The notes: generated from the sequence alone by a model not told the origin. A stretch of 36,529 bases of DNA from Methylorubrum zatmanii (GCF_014845115.1 NZ_NKUI01000003.1:1-36529); one strand, 5' to 3'; counted from the first letter of the stretch, positions 25,907-33,171 are shown. Translations and numbers: made by a program.

Positions 25907-26803
25907 ATGCAGACGTCCCGCGACATGATCGGATACGGCCGCACGCCGCCGCAGGCGGACTGGCCCGGCGGCGCCCGGATCGCCGTGCAGATCGTGCTCA
26001 ACTACGAGGAGGGGGGCGAGAACTGCATCCTGCACGGGGATGCCGCCTCCGAGGCCTTCCTCTCCGAGATCGTCGGCGCCGTGCCCTGGCCGGGGATGCG
26101 CCACATGAACATGGAGTCGCTCTACGAGTACGGCTCCCGGGCCGGCTTCTGGCGCCTGTGGCGGCTCTTCACCGAGCGTCGCGTGCCGGTGACCGTGTTC
26201 GGCGTCGCCACCGCGCTGGCGCGCAACCCCGAGGCCGTCGCCGCCATGCGGGAGGCCGAGTGGGAGATCGCCAGCCACGGCCTGAAATGGATCGATTACC
26301 GCGACATGCCGCGCACCGAGGAGGCGGCGCAGATGGATGCTGCGATCCGGCTGCACGAGGAGGTCACGGGCGAACGCCCGCTCGGCTGGTATACCGGCCG
26401 CTCCTCCGTCAACACGCTCGAACTCGGCCTGGAGCGGGGCTTCGCCTATCTCGCCGATTCCTACGCCGACGACCTGCCCTACTGGCTCCACGGCAAGGCC
26501 GGAACGGGCCTCGTGGTGCCCTACACGCTGGACGCCAACGACATGCGCTTCGCCACGGCGCAGGGCTTCAACACCGGCGACCACTTCTTCACCTACCTGC
26601 GCGACAGCTTCGACGCGCTCTACGCGGAGGGTGCCACCGCGCCGAAGATGATGTCGGTCGGCCTTCACTGCCGCCTGGTCGGCCGGCCCGGCCGCGTCGC
26701 CGCGCTCACGCGCTTCCTCGACCACGTCGCCGCCCATGACGGCGTCTGGCTGGCGCGCCGGATCGACATCGCCCGGCACTGGGCGGCACGGCACCCGGCT
26801 TGA
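25907..26803 (+). CDS. puuE: Allantoinase PuuE, polysaccharide-deacetylase family
   Basis: This 298-residue protein matches PuuE, the allantoinase analogue recruited from the polysaccharide-deacetylase family, which opens allantoin to allantoate. Characteristic blocks are RDMIGYGRTPPQADWPGG at the start, LNYEEGGENCILHGD, SHGLKWIDY and the C-terminal GLHCRLVGRPGR. I chose the ATG at 25907 because it coincides with the conserved N-terminus; the frame is open back to 25751 but that part is unlike the family. A 184-bp leader separates it from the 2Fe-2S gene, with a small CCCG-cattt(t)-CGGG hairpin near 25793-25806. Its job connects the upstream hydroxylase to ureide degradation. Confidence 0.9.
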   Translation: MQTSRDMIGYGRTPPQADWPGGARIAVQIVLNYEEGGENCILHGDAASEAFLSEIVGAVPWPGMRHMNMESLYEYGSRAGFWRLWRLFTERRVPVTVFGVATALARNPEAVAAMREAEWEIASHGLKWIDYRDMPRTEEAAQMDAAIRLHEEVTGERPLGWYTGRSSVNTLELGLERGFAYLADSYADDLPYWLHGKAGTGLVVPYTLDANDMRFATAQGFNTGDHFFTYLRDSFDALYAEGATAPKMMSVGLHCRLVGRPGRVAALTRFLDHVAAHDGVWLARRIDIARHWAARHPA

Positions 26804-26820
26804 AACCCTGCGCCCGAGCG

Positions 26821-26947
26821 GCCTCGCCAAGTGCCTCGCCAAGTGCCTCGCCAAGTGCCTCGCCAAGTGCCTCGCCAAGTGCCTCGCCAAGTGCCTCGCC
26901 AAGTGCCTCGCCAAGTGCCTCGCCAAGTGCCTCGCCAAGTGCCTCGC
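26821..26947. repeat. 12-bp exact tandem repeat, ten full copies plus a partial
   Basis: The unit GCCTCGCCAAGT is repeated ten times without a mismatch from 26821 to 26940 and continues as GCCTCGC to 26947. It lies 17 bp after the puuE stop, in the gap between puuE and the convergent LysR gene. All six frames are open through it, which creates artificial ORFs such as repeated LARH on the minus strand. Perfect identity implies recent slippage expansion. Confidence 0.95.
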
Positions 26948-26960
26948 TCCTGGCGGACGG

Positions 26961-27070
26961 CTGAGACGGCCTCCGCTTGATCGGAGCGGGGGCCGTGTCG
27001 GCAAGCCCGCGCGGCGTTGGGGCGAAGCCCGAATCCGCCCTCCCGAAGGGATCAACCGGATTGGGGATGA
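26961..27070 (+). repeat. Dispersed two-hairpin repeat, copy D
   Basis: Hairpin 1 has a 12-bp stem, 26966-26977 with 26985-26996 (ACGGCCTCCGCT/AGCGGGGGCCGT, one G-T pair) and a 7-nt loop. Hairpin 2 has GAATCCG paired with CGGATT, with the inner TCCC-gaa-GGGA stem. Sequence blocks match copies A and C. It sits between convergent puuE and LysR genes directly after the tandem repeat and could serve as a two-way terminator. Confidence 0.7.
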
Positions 27071-27082
27071 CCCCGCGCCGGG

Positions 27083-28015
27083 TTACCGCGCCAAGCGACG
27101 GCCGATCAGGTCGAGCTGGGCGCCGACATGGGCGCGCAGGGCCTCGGTCGTCATCTCGACGAAGGTCTTGGCCCGGTTCGGCAGCATCTTCCGCGACGGG
27201 TAGACCACGCCGAGGGTGACCGGGGTCGGCGGCATGTGCGGCAGGACCGGGACGAGGCGGCCATCGGCGAGATGGGGCGCCACCTCGAAGACCGGCTTGA
27301 GGGCGATGCCCTGGCCCTGCACCGCCCACTCGGTCAGCACGTCGCTGTCATCCGCGTCGATGCGCCCGGCCACGGGCAGCGTCACCACCTCGTCGCCGTC
27401 GAGCAGCGTCCAGCGGAACTGCTCCGAGCCGGGGAACCGCAGCAGCAGGCAGGAATGGTCGAGCAGCTCGGCCGGGCTCTCGGGGGCGGGGTGCTCCGCG
27501 AGGTAGCGCGGTGCCGCGCAGAGGATCCGCTCGACATCGGCGACCTTGCGCAGGGTGAAGCTCGAATCGCGCATCTGCGACAGCCGGATGGCCACATCGA
27601 CCGCCTCCTGCACGAGGTCGAGCAGATGGTCGGAGAGCCGCAGATGCACGTCGGTTTCCGCGTGCCGTTCGCGGAAGGCGGGGACCAGGGGGGCGACGAC
27701 CCGCCGGCCCAAGCTCAAGGGCGCGGTCACCTTCAGCGTCCCGCGCGGCGCGGCCCCCTGCATCTCGACGCTCTTCTCCGCGCGCTCGACGGCGGCGGCG
27801 ATGTCGAGGCAGCGATCGTAGAAGACCCGGCCGGCCTCGGTCAGGTTCATCCGCCGGGTGGTGCGCGTCAGCAGCAGGCAGCCGAGATGCTCCTCGAGCG
27901 TCTGGATGCGGTAGCTGATCACCGAGGGCGACAGGCGCAGCGAGCGCCCCGCCGCCGAGAAGCTGCCGGCCTCGGCCGCGCGCATGAAGATGCGGAGACT
28001 CTCCAGCGACAGCAT
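27083..28015 (-). CDS. LysR-family transcriptional regulator (adjacent to puuD)
   Basis: This 310-residue protein has the N-terminal DNA-binding domain (LRIFMRAAEAGSFSAAGRSL, SPSVISYRIQTLEEHLG, LLTRTTRRMNLTEAG) and an effector-binding domain of the DmlR/CrgA-like type (VDVAIRLSQMRDSSF, VQGQGIALKP). It starts at the ATG at 28015 and is divergent from puuD with a 117-bp gap, the classic arrangement for a LysR activator and its target. It probably controls puuD and the ureide genes in response to urate or an intermediate. The effector is not deducible. Confidence 0.92.
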   Translation of the reverse strand: MLSLESLRIFMRAAEAGSFSAAGRSLRLSPSVISYRIQTLEEHLGCLLLTRTTRRMNLTEAGRVFYDRCLDIAAAVERAEKSVEMQGAAPRGTLKVTAPLSLGRRVVAPLVPAFRERHAETDVHLRLSDHLLDLVQEAVDVAIRLSQMRDSSFTLRKVADVERILCAAPRYLAEHPAPESPAELLDHSCLLLRFPGSEQFRWTLLDGDEVVTLPVAGRIDADDSDVLTEWAVQGQGIALKPVFEVAPHLADGRLVPVLPHMPPTPVTLGVVYPSRKMLPNRAKTFVEMTTEALRAHVGAQLDLIGRRLAR

Positions 28016-28043
28016 TCCGCTCTCCCTCCGCTGTCGACCTTAC

Positions 28044-28054
28044 GAAAAATTCGA
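28044..28054. promoter_or_regulatory. AT-rich dyad between LysR and puuD
   Basis: CGAA-aaa-TTCG is a small dyad within the AT-richest patch of the 117-bp LysR/puuD divergent gap, the expected place for a LysR binding site. The assignment rests on position and symmetry only. Confidence 0.35.
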
Positions 28055-28132
28055 AAACTGACAAGGAAATCGATGGGCATACAGGGCGACCCGCTTCGGT
28101 AGGATGGCCGCCGGAACGCGGAGGGGCAGGCG

Positions 28133-29386
28133 GTGGAGAGCTTCGTCTGGGAGTGGGGCAGCCTGCTGCTGCGCTGGCTTCACATCGTCGCGGCGATGGC
28201 CTGGATCGGCTCGTCGTTCTTCTTCATGCATCTCGACGCGTCGCTGAAGCGGACGCCCGACATCCCGGCCGGCGAGGGGGCCGCGGCCTGGCAGGTGCAT
28301 GGCGGCGGCTTCTACGAGATGCGCAAGTATTTCGTCGCGCCGGCCCACCTCTCCGAGGATCTCACTTGGCACAAGTGGCAGGCCTATACGACCTGGCTCT
28401 CGGGCTTCGTGCTGCTGGCCTGGATCTACTACGCGCAGTCGCGGCTCTACCTCGTCGATCCGGCGGTGATGGACCTGTCCGCCCCGGCCGCGACCGTGCT
28501 CGGCATCGGCGCGCTGGCCCTCGGCTGGCTCATCTATGACGGCATCTGCCGGTCGAAGCTCGGCGAGAGCGAGGCGGGGCTCGCCGCCATCGGCCTTCTC
28601 GTCATCACGCTCGCGGCTTTCGGCTTCTCGCAGGTGTTCAGCGGCCGCGGCGCCCTGATCCATACCGGCGCCCTGATGGCGACCTGGATGGCCGGCAACG
28701 TCTTCCTCGTCGTCATCCCGAACCAGCGCAAGGTCGTCGCCGCGCTGATGCGGGGCGAGCGGCCGGATCCGGGCCTCGGCAAGCAGGCCAAGCAGCGCTC
28801 GGCCCAGAACAACTATCTGACGCTGCCGGTCGTGCTCCTGATGATCTCGAACCACTACCCGATGCTGTTCGGGTCGAAGGCGACGATCCCGCTGATCGTC
28901 GCGCTGATCACCGCCTCCGGGGCGCTGATCCGCTTCTTCTACAACGTCCGCCACGCCGACCATGCCCGCTCGCCCTGGTGGGCCTGGGCCGCGGCCTCGG
29001 CGGGACTCGCCGCCGCCTTCGTGCTCGCCCTGGCCGGAAGCGCGGGGGGGCGCGCGGTGCTGGGCCTGCCGCCGCAGGCGGAGGCCGCGCCGACGATCGC
29101 CCTGGCCTCGGCCGAGCGCGCCCTCCCCGCCGCGCCGCCGCCGGATCACGTCGTCGAACTCGTCGCCGGGCGCTGCGCCATGTGCCACGCGGCCGAACCG
29201 GTCTGGGACGGGATCGGCGTGGCGCCGAAGGGCGTCCTGCTCGATACGGCAGAGGCCATCGGCCGTCAGGCCGAGGCGATCCGCCGGCAGGTCGTGCTGA
29301 CCCACAACATGCCGCCCAACAACGTCACCGAGATGACCGAGGCGGAGCGCGGCGTGCTCGCAGCCTGGCTGGAGACGGCGCGATGA
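28133..29386 (+). CDS. puuD: Urate hydroxylase PuuD, membrane protein with cytochrome c domain
   Basis: This 417-residue protein matches PuuD: an N-terminal membrane domain with about eight helices and conserved LLRWLHIVAAMAWIGSSF and WHKWQAYTTWLSGF, then a C-terminal cytochrome c domain with RCAMCH (C348, C351, H352) and HNMPP (Met ligand near 393). It oxidises urate to 5-hydroxyisourate and passes electrons to the respiratory chain. The GTG start at 28133 follows GAGG. Its stop overlaps the ATG of the 8-oxoguanine deaminase, coupling urate formation and consumption. Hydroxyisourate hydrolase and OHCU decarboxylase, the next two steps, are not in the window. Confidence 0.95.
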   Translation: MESFVWEWGSLLLRWLHIVAAMAWIGSSFFFMHLDASLKRTPDIPAGEGAAAWQVHGGGFYEMRKYFVAPAHLSEDLTWHKWQAYTTWLSGFVLLAWIYYAQSRLYLVDPAVMDLSAPAATVLGIGALALGWLIYDGICRSKLGESEAGLAAIGLLVITLAAFGFSQVFSGRGALIHTGALMATWMAGNVFLVVIPNQRKVVAALMRGERPDPGLGKQAKQRSAQNNYLTLPVVLLMISNHYPMLFGSKATIPLIVALITASGALIRFFYNVRHADHARSPWWAWAAASAGLAAAFVLALAGSAGGRAVLGLPPQAEAAPTIALASAERALPAAPPPDHVVELVAGRCAMCHAAEPVWDGIGVAPKGVLLDTAEAIGRQAEAIRRQVVLTHNMPPNNVTEMTEAERGVLAAWLETAR

Positions 29387-30744
29387 GCTCCCTGCTCCTC
29401 AGGAACGCCGAGGTTCTGGTGACGATGGATGCCGGGCGCCGCGAGATCCGCGGCGGCGGCCTCTACAGCGAGGACAACCGGATCGTCGCGGTCGGCCCCG
29501 CCGACACCCTGCCCGAAACGGCGGACGAGGTCATCGACATGGCCGGGCACGTGGTGCTGCCCGGCCTCGTCAACACCCACCACCACATGTTCCAGACGCT
29601 GACCCGCGCCGTACCGGCGGCGCAGGACGCCGAATTGTTCGGCTGGTTGAAGGCGCTCTATCCGATCTGGGCCCGGCTGACGCCCGAGATGATCCGCGTC
29701 TCGACCCAGACGGCGATGGCCGAGCTGATCCTGTCGGGCTGCACCACCTCGAGCGACCACCTCTACCTCTACCCGAACGGCTGCCGCCTGGACGATGCGA
29801 TCGAGGCGGCCGACGCCATCGGCATGCGCTTCCACGCCGCGCGCGGCGCCATGAGCGTCGGCGAGAGCAAGGGCGGGCTGCCGCCGGATGCCGTGGTCGA
29901 GGACGAGGCCGCGATCCTGGCCGAGACCCGCCGGCTGATCGAGCGCTGGCACGACCCCGCCCGCCTCGCGATGCGGCGGATCGTGGTCGCGCCGTGCTCG
30001 CCCTTCACCGTCAGCCGTGAGCTGATGCGGGATTCCGCCGCACTCGCCCGCGCCTACGGCGTCGGCCTGCACACCCATCTGGCCGAGAACGAGAACGACG
30101 TCGCCTACAGCCGGGAGCGGTTCGGGATGACCCCGGCGGAATACGCGGCCGAACTCGGCTGGGTCGGGCGCGACGTCTGGCACGCCCACTGCGTGAAGCT
30201 CGACGAGGCCGGAATCCGCCTGTTCGGCCGGACACGCACCGGGGTCGCGCATTGCCCGTGCTCGAACATGCGCCTCGCCTCGGGCATCGCCCCGGTGGGC
30301 CGGATGCGCTGTGAGGGCGTCGGCGTCGGCCTCGGCGTCGACGGCTCCGCCTCGAACGACGGCGCCCACATGCTGGGCGAGGCCCGCCAGGCCCTGCTGC
30401 TGGCGCGGGTCGGCTTCGGCCCGGCCGCGATGACCGGCCGCGAGGCGCTGGAGATCGCGACCCTCGGCGGTGCCGGGGTGCTCAACCGCGACGACATCGG
30501 CGCGCTGGCCCCCGGCATGGCCGCCGACGTGGTCGCTTTCGATCTGCGCGGCCTGGAAACCGCCGGCGCCCTGCACGATCCGGTCGCCGCGCTGGTCTTC
30601 TGCGCGCCGCAGCGGGTCGCCTGGAGCGTCATCAATGGCCGTGTCGTCGTGCGCGAGGGGCATCTGACGACCCTCGACACCCGCCTCCTCGCGGCGCGGC
30701 ACAACGCCCTCGCCGCCGACCTCGTGCGCGACGAGGCGCGCTAG
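29383..30744 (+). CDS. 8-oxoguanine deaminase
   Basis: This 453-residue amidohydrolase strongly resembles 8-oxoguanine deaminase, which converts 8-oxoguanine to urate. Metal and active-site blocks are VNTHHHMFQTLTRA, HTHLAENENDV, WHAHCVKLDEAG and GVDGSASNDGAHM. Its start overlaps the puuD stop (ATGA), so its product is made next to the enzyme that consumes it; this context supports 8-oxoguanine as substrate. It is longer and better matched to the family than the amidohydrolase at 7757. The TAG stop lies within a palindromic element at 30743-30782. Confidence 0.9.
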   Translation: MSSLLLRNAEVLVTMDAGRREIRGGGLYSEDNRIVAVGPADTLPETADEVIDMAGHVVLPGLVNTHHHMFQTLTRAVPAAQDAELFGWLKALYPIWARLTPEMIRVSTQTAMAELILSGCTTSSDHLYLYPNGCRLDDAIEAADAIGMRFHAARGAMSVGESKGGLPPDAVVEDEAAILAETRRLIERWHDPARLAMRRIVVAPCSPFTVSRELMRDSAALARAYGVGLHTHLAENENDVAYSRERFGMTPAEYAAELGWVGRDVWHAHCVKLDEAGIRLFGRTRTGVAHCPCSNMRLASGIAPVGRMRCEGVGVGLGVDGSASNDGAHMLGEARQALLLARVGFGPAAMTGREALEIATLGGAGVLNRDDIGALAPGMAADVVAFDLRGLETAGALHDPVAALVFCAPQRVAWSVINGRVVVREGHLTTLDTRLLAARHNALAADLVRDEAR

Positions 30745-30783
30745 AGGATTGTCCATGATCCTTGGATCGCGAAAAATCCTCTC
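30741..30783 (+). repeat. 43-bp palindromic element, left copy
   Basis: The element has nested symmetry: AGAGGATT (30743-30750) with AATCCTCT (30775-30782), and GATCC-tt-GGATC (30757-30768). A 24-bp core at 30748-30771 is the exact reverse complement of 32305-32328. It starts with CTAG, as does the right copy read on the minus strand. It overlaps the stop of the deaminase gene and could serve as a terminator. It belongs with the right copy as an inverted pair. Confidence 0.75.
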
Positions 30784-30879
30784 GCTGTTCGATGGTGCCG
30801 CATTTTCCCGCGACGAACCGGCATCCGCTGCGGCGGCGAGCGCTCCAGAACCCCCTTCCCCGACACCGGAGCCCCACGG

Positions 30880-31719
30880 ATGACCGCCTCCCCCTACAAT
30901 CCGCCCTGCGGCGGCCTGCCGCCTCAGACCGCGCTGATGACGGGCCGGGCCGTGTTCACCGAGGCCTATGCCGTCATCCCCAGGGGCGTGATGAGCGACA
31001 TCGTCACCAGCGTCCTGCCGTTCTGGGAGGGGGCGCGGGCCTGGATGCTGGCGCGGCCGCTCTCGGGCTTCGCCGAGACCTTCGCGCAATACCTGATGGA
31101 GCTGGCGCCGGGGGGCGGCAGCGAGCGGCCGGAGCCCGACGCCCGAGCCGAGGGCGTGCTGTTCGTGGCCGGCGGCACCCTCCGCCTCGTTCTCGAGGGC
31201 CGCGCCCACGCCCTGCGCCCCGGCAGCTACGCCTATCTCCCGCCCGGGGCGGCCTGGAGCCTGCGCAACGACGGGGCCGCGCCCGCCCGCTTCCACTGGA
31301 TCCGCAAGGCCTACGAGCGGGTGCCGGGGATCGAGCTGCCGCCGGCCTTGGTCACCCACGAAACCGAGGTCGCGCCGCAGGCGATGCCGGGCACGGACGG
31401 CGCCTGGGCCACCACCCGCTTCGTCTCGCCCGAGGACGTGCGGTACGACATGCACGTCAACATCGTCACGTTCCGGCCCGGCGCCTCGATCCCGTTCGAG
31501 GAGACGCATGTGATGGAGCACGGCCTGTTCGTGCTGGAGGGCAAGGCGGTCTACCGACTGAACCGCGACTGGGTCGAGGTCGAGGCCGGCGACTTCCTAT
31601 GGCTGCGCGCCTATTGCCCGCAGGCCTGCTACGCGGGCGGTCCCGGTCCGTTCCGCTACCTGCTCTACAAGGACGTGAACCGCCACGCCGCACTCGCGCC
31701 GTTCGGGGGCGTGCGATGA
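30880..31719 (+). CDS. allE: (S)-ureidoglycine aminohydrolase
   Basis: This 279-residue protein is a bicupin of the UGHY/AllE family, which converts (S)-ureidoglycine to (S)-ureidoglycolate and ammonia. N-terminal block: LTGRAVFTEAYAVIPRG-like sequence (MTGRAVFTEAYAVIPRGVM). Cupin 2 carries the metal site (FEETHVMEHGLFVLEGKAVY, with Glu, His and His residues) and a closing YLLYKDVNRH. The ATG at 30880 lies 135 bp after the deaminase stop, so it may have its own promoter. Its stop overlaps the next start. The allantoate amidohydrolase that would feed it is not in the window. Confidence 0.93.
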   Translation: MTASPYNPPCGGLPPQTALMTGRAVFTEAYAVIPRGVMSDIVTSVLPFWEGARAWMLARPLSGFAETFAQYLMELAPGGGSERPEPDARAEGVLFVAGGTLRLVLEGRAHALRPGSYAYLPPGAAWSLRNDGAAPARFHWIRKAYERVPGIELPPALVTHETEVAPQAMPGTDGAWATTRFVSPEDVRYDMHVNIVTFRPGASIPFEETHVMEHGLFVLEGKAVYRLNRDWVEVEAGDFLWLRAYCPQACYAGGPGPFRYLLYKDVNRHAALAPFGGVR

Positions 31720-32219
31720 TCGGGCGCCGGATCACCGTCGAGCCGCTGACGCAGGCGGCCTTCGCGCCCTTCGGCACGGTCATCGACAAGGCGGCGGTGG
31801 CGCCGCGCCCGATGAACGGCGGCATGGCGCGCCGCTTCCACGACCTCGCGCGGGTGGATGTGGCCGGCGCGGACGGACGGGTGGTGATCGGCCATGTCGA
31901 GGCCGATCCCTACGCGCTGCCGCTCCGCTTGAGCCTCGTCGAGCGCCATCCGCTCGGCGCCCAGGCCTTCGTGCCCCTGACTGCCGCGCCGTTCCTCGTC
32001 GTCGTCTGCCCGGACGAGGGCGGGACGCCCGGCCGGCCGCGGGCCTTCCTGACCGCGCCGGGCCAGGGCGTCTGCTACGCAATCGGCACGTGGCACGGCG
32101 TCCTCACGCCCCTCGACCGGCCCCAGGATTTTCTCGTGATCGATCGCGGCGGCCCCGGGGCGAACCTGGAGGAGCATAGCTTCGACGAGGCCTGGATCGT
32201 CGTCCCGGCGGCGGAGTGA
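31716..32219 (+). CDS. allA: Ureidoglycolate lyase
   Basis: This 167-residue protein matches ureidoglycolate lyase (AllA), which cleaves ureidoglycolate to glyoxylate and urea. Conserved features include PLTQAAFAPFGTVI at the start, ERHPLGAQAFVPL, the AIGTWHGVLTPL block with the active-site His, and DFLVIDR. It overlaps the aminohydrolase by four bases and completes the last two steps of the ureide pathway. The pair is bracketed by inverted copies of a 43-bp palindromic element. Confidence 0.94.
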   Translation: MIGRRITVEPLTQAAFAPFGTVIDKAAVAPRPMNGGMARRFHDLARVDVAGADGRVVIGHVEADPYALPLRLSLVERHPLGAQAFVPLTAAPFLVVVCPDEGGTPGRPRAFLTAPGQGVCYAIGTWHGVLTPLDRPQDFLVIDRGGPGANLEEHSFDEAWIVVPAAE

Positions 32220-32292
32220 CGGCGGGCATCCCGTCCCAGGATGAGGAAGCGGGGCGGACGAGGGAGCCCTCCGGCGTGCCCGCCGGATCGGC

Positions 32293-32335
32293 CAGAGCAT
32301 TGTCCGCGATCCAAGGATCATGGACAATGGTCTAG
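32293..32335 (-). repeat. 43-bp palindromic element, right copy
   Basis: This copy is a nearly perfect palindrome: CATTGTCC-gc-GATCC-aa-GGATC-at-GGACAATG at 32298-32329, extended by AGAG/GTCT with one mismatch. Read on the minus strand it starts with CTAG and shares an exact 24-bp core with 30748-30771. It lies between allA and rutR, with the GTG at 32336 at its edge, so it could double as an operator or a terminator. It does not resemble the RutR consensus. Confidence 0.75.
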
Positions 32336-32383
32336 GTGATCGGGGCGCCGCGCGGGGCCGGCGACGGATCGGGAGGCGCGGGC

Positions 32384-33025
32384 GTGGTCGGAAGCGGGAT
32401 CGGGGCCCCTCTGCGACGGCGCCGACGCGACGGCGCCCTGCGGCGGGAGGCCGTGCTCGATGCCGGCCTGGAGGTCTTCTCGACGGTCGGCCTGCACGGC
32501 GCGAGCCTCGACCAGATCGCCGAACGCGCCGGCCTCTCGAAGACGAACCTGCTCTACTACTTCCCGACCAAGGAAGACCTCTACATCGCCGTGCTGCGGC
32601 GCGTGCTCGATGTCTGGCTCGATCCGCTCCAGGCGCTCGATGCGGATTCCGAGCCGGCGGAGGCGCTGAGGCGCTACATCCGCTCGAAGATCACCCTGTC
32701 CCGCGATGCGCCGCAGGCCTCGCGGCTGTTCTGCCTGGAGATCGTGCAGGGCGCGCCGCTCCTGCGCGCCGAACTCGAAGGCCCCCTGCGCGCCCTGGTC
32801 GAGGCCAAGGCCACGGTGCTGCGCGGCTGGATCGCGGAAGGGCGCATCGCCCCGCACGACCCCCGGCACCTCGTCTTCGCGATCTGGGCGATCACCCAGC
32901 ACTACGCCGATTTCGCGGTGCAGGTCGACGCCATCACGGGCCGGGACCTCAACGACGAAGCCTTCTTCGAGCAGACGGTGGAGAGCACGCAGAGGCTGAT
33001 CCTGAGCAGCCTCGGATTGACGTGA
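32384..33025 (+). CDS. rutR: TetR-family regulator RutR
   Basis: This 213-residue protein is a close match to RutR, the uracil/thymine-responsive TetR regulator of the rut operon. The helix-turn-helix region (LHGASLDQIAERAGLSKTN then LLYYFPTKEDLYIAVLRR) and the effector domain (SRDAPQASRLFCLEIVQGAP, WAITQHYADFAVQV) are clearly recognisable. I prefer the GTG at 32384 because GGGAGG precedes it by seven bases; the upstream GTG at 32336 would add a Gly-rich leader. It sits just ahead of rutA and probably represses it in the absence of pyrimidine through the site at 33156. Confidence 0.94.
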   Translation: MVGSGIGAPLRRRRRDGALRREAVLDAGLEVFSTVGLHGASLDQIAERAGLSKTNLLYYFPTKEDLYIAVLRRVLDVWLDPLQALDADSEPAEALRRYIRSKITLSRDAPQASRLFCLEIVQGAPLLRAELEGPLRALVEAKATVLRGWIAEGRIAPHDPRHLVFAIWAITQHYADFAVQVDAITGRDLNDEAFFEQTVESTQRLILSSLGLT

Positions 33026-33093
33026 TTCGCCCGATCCCTGGCGCGCAAGAGGCGAAGAAGCGCCCGCCGACGCACGGGCCTTGGGCAGAACCG

Positions 33094-33108
33094 GCCCGCT
33101 GCGCGGGC
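33094..33108 (+). terminator. GC-rich hairpin downstream of rutR
   Basis: GCCCGC-tgc-GCGGGC forms a perfect 6-bp stem 68 bp after the rutR stop. There is no T-run after it, so it is a weak intrinsic-terminator candidate at best. It would separate rutR from the rutA promoter region. Confidence 0.3.
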
Positions 33109-33120
33109 ATGACGCGGAGA

Positions 33121-33132
33121 GTTTGTGCAAAC
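33121..33132. promoter_or_regulatory. GTTTG-tg-CAAAC palindrome upstream of rutA
   Basis: This perfect 12-bp palindrome lies 24 bp upstream of the RutR-like box and about 100 bp before rutA, in an AT-richer patch. It is a candidate second operator or activator site for the rut promoter. The cognate protein is unknown. Confidence 0.35.
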
Positions 33133-33155
33133 GGTCAAATATCGGCTTCGAGAGT

Positions 33156-33171
33156 TTGACCAAATGGTCTG
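33156..33171. promoter_or_regulatory. RutR operator upstream of rutA
   Basis: TTGACCA-aa-TGGTCTG matches the RutR consensus TTGACCAnnTGGTCAA at 14 of 16 positions including the spacer. It lies about 50-85 bp before rutA and downstream of rutR, where a rut operon operator is expected. TTGACC could also serve as part of a -35 element, which would let RutR block polymerase. Confidence 0.75.

Noticed and set aside
26821..26947. CRISPR-like array
   Set aside because: Units are 12 bp, contiguous and without spacers, and there are no cas genes; it is a simple tandem repeat.
25901..27055. Long minus-strand open frame with repeated LARH units overlapping puuE
   Set aside because: It is created by the 12-bp tandem array, which is open in all frames, and continues antisense to the well-supported puuE gene with GC-skewed, unrecognisable composition.
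28133..29386. PuuD gene as an ordinary cytochrome c membrane protein of unknown role
   Set aside because: Membrane-domain blocks and coupling to 8-oxoguanine deaminase match urate hydroxylase PuuD specifically.
32298..32329. Palindrome before rutR as a second RutR operator
   Set aside because: Its half-site (CATTGTCC / GATCC) does not match TTGACCA, and a related copy occurs after 29383-30744, far from rut; treated as a dispersed element.
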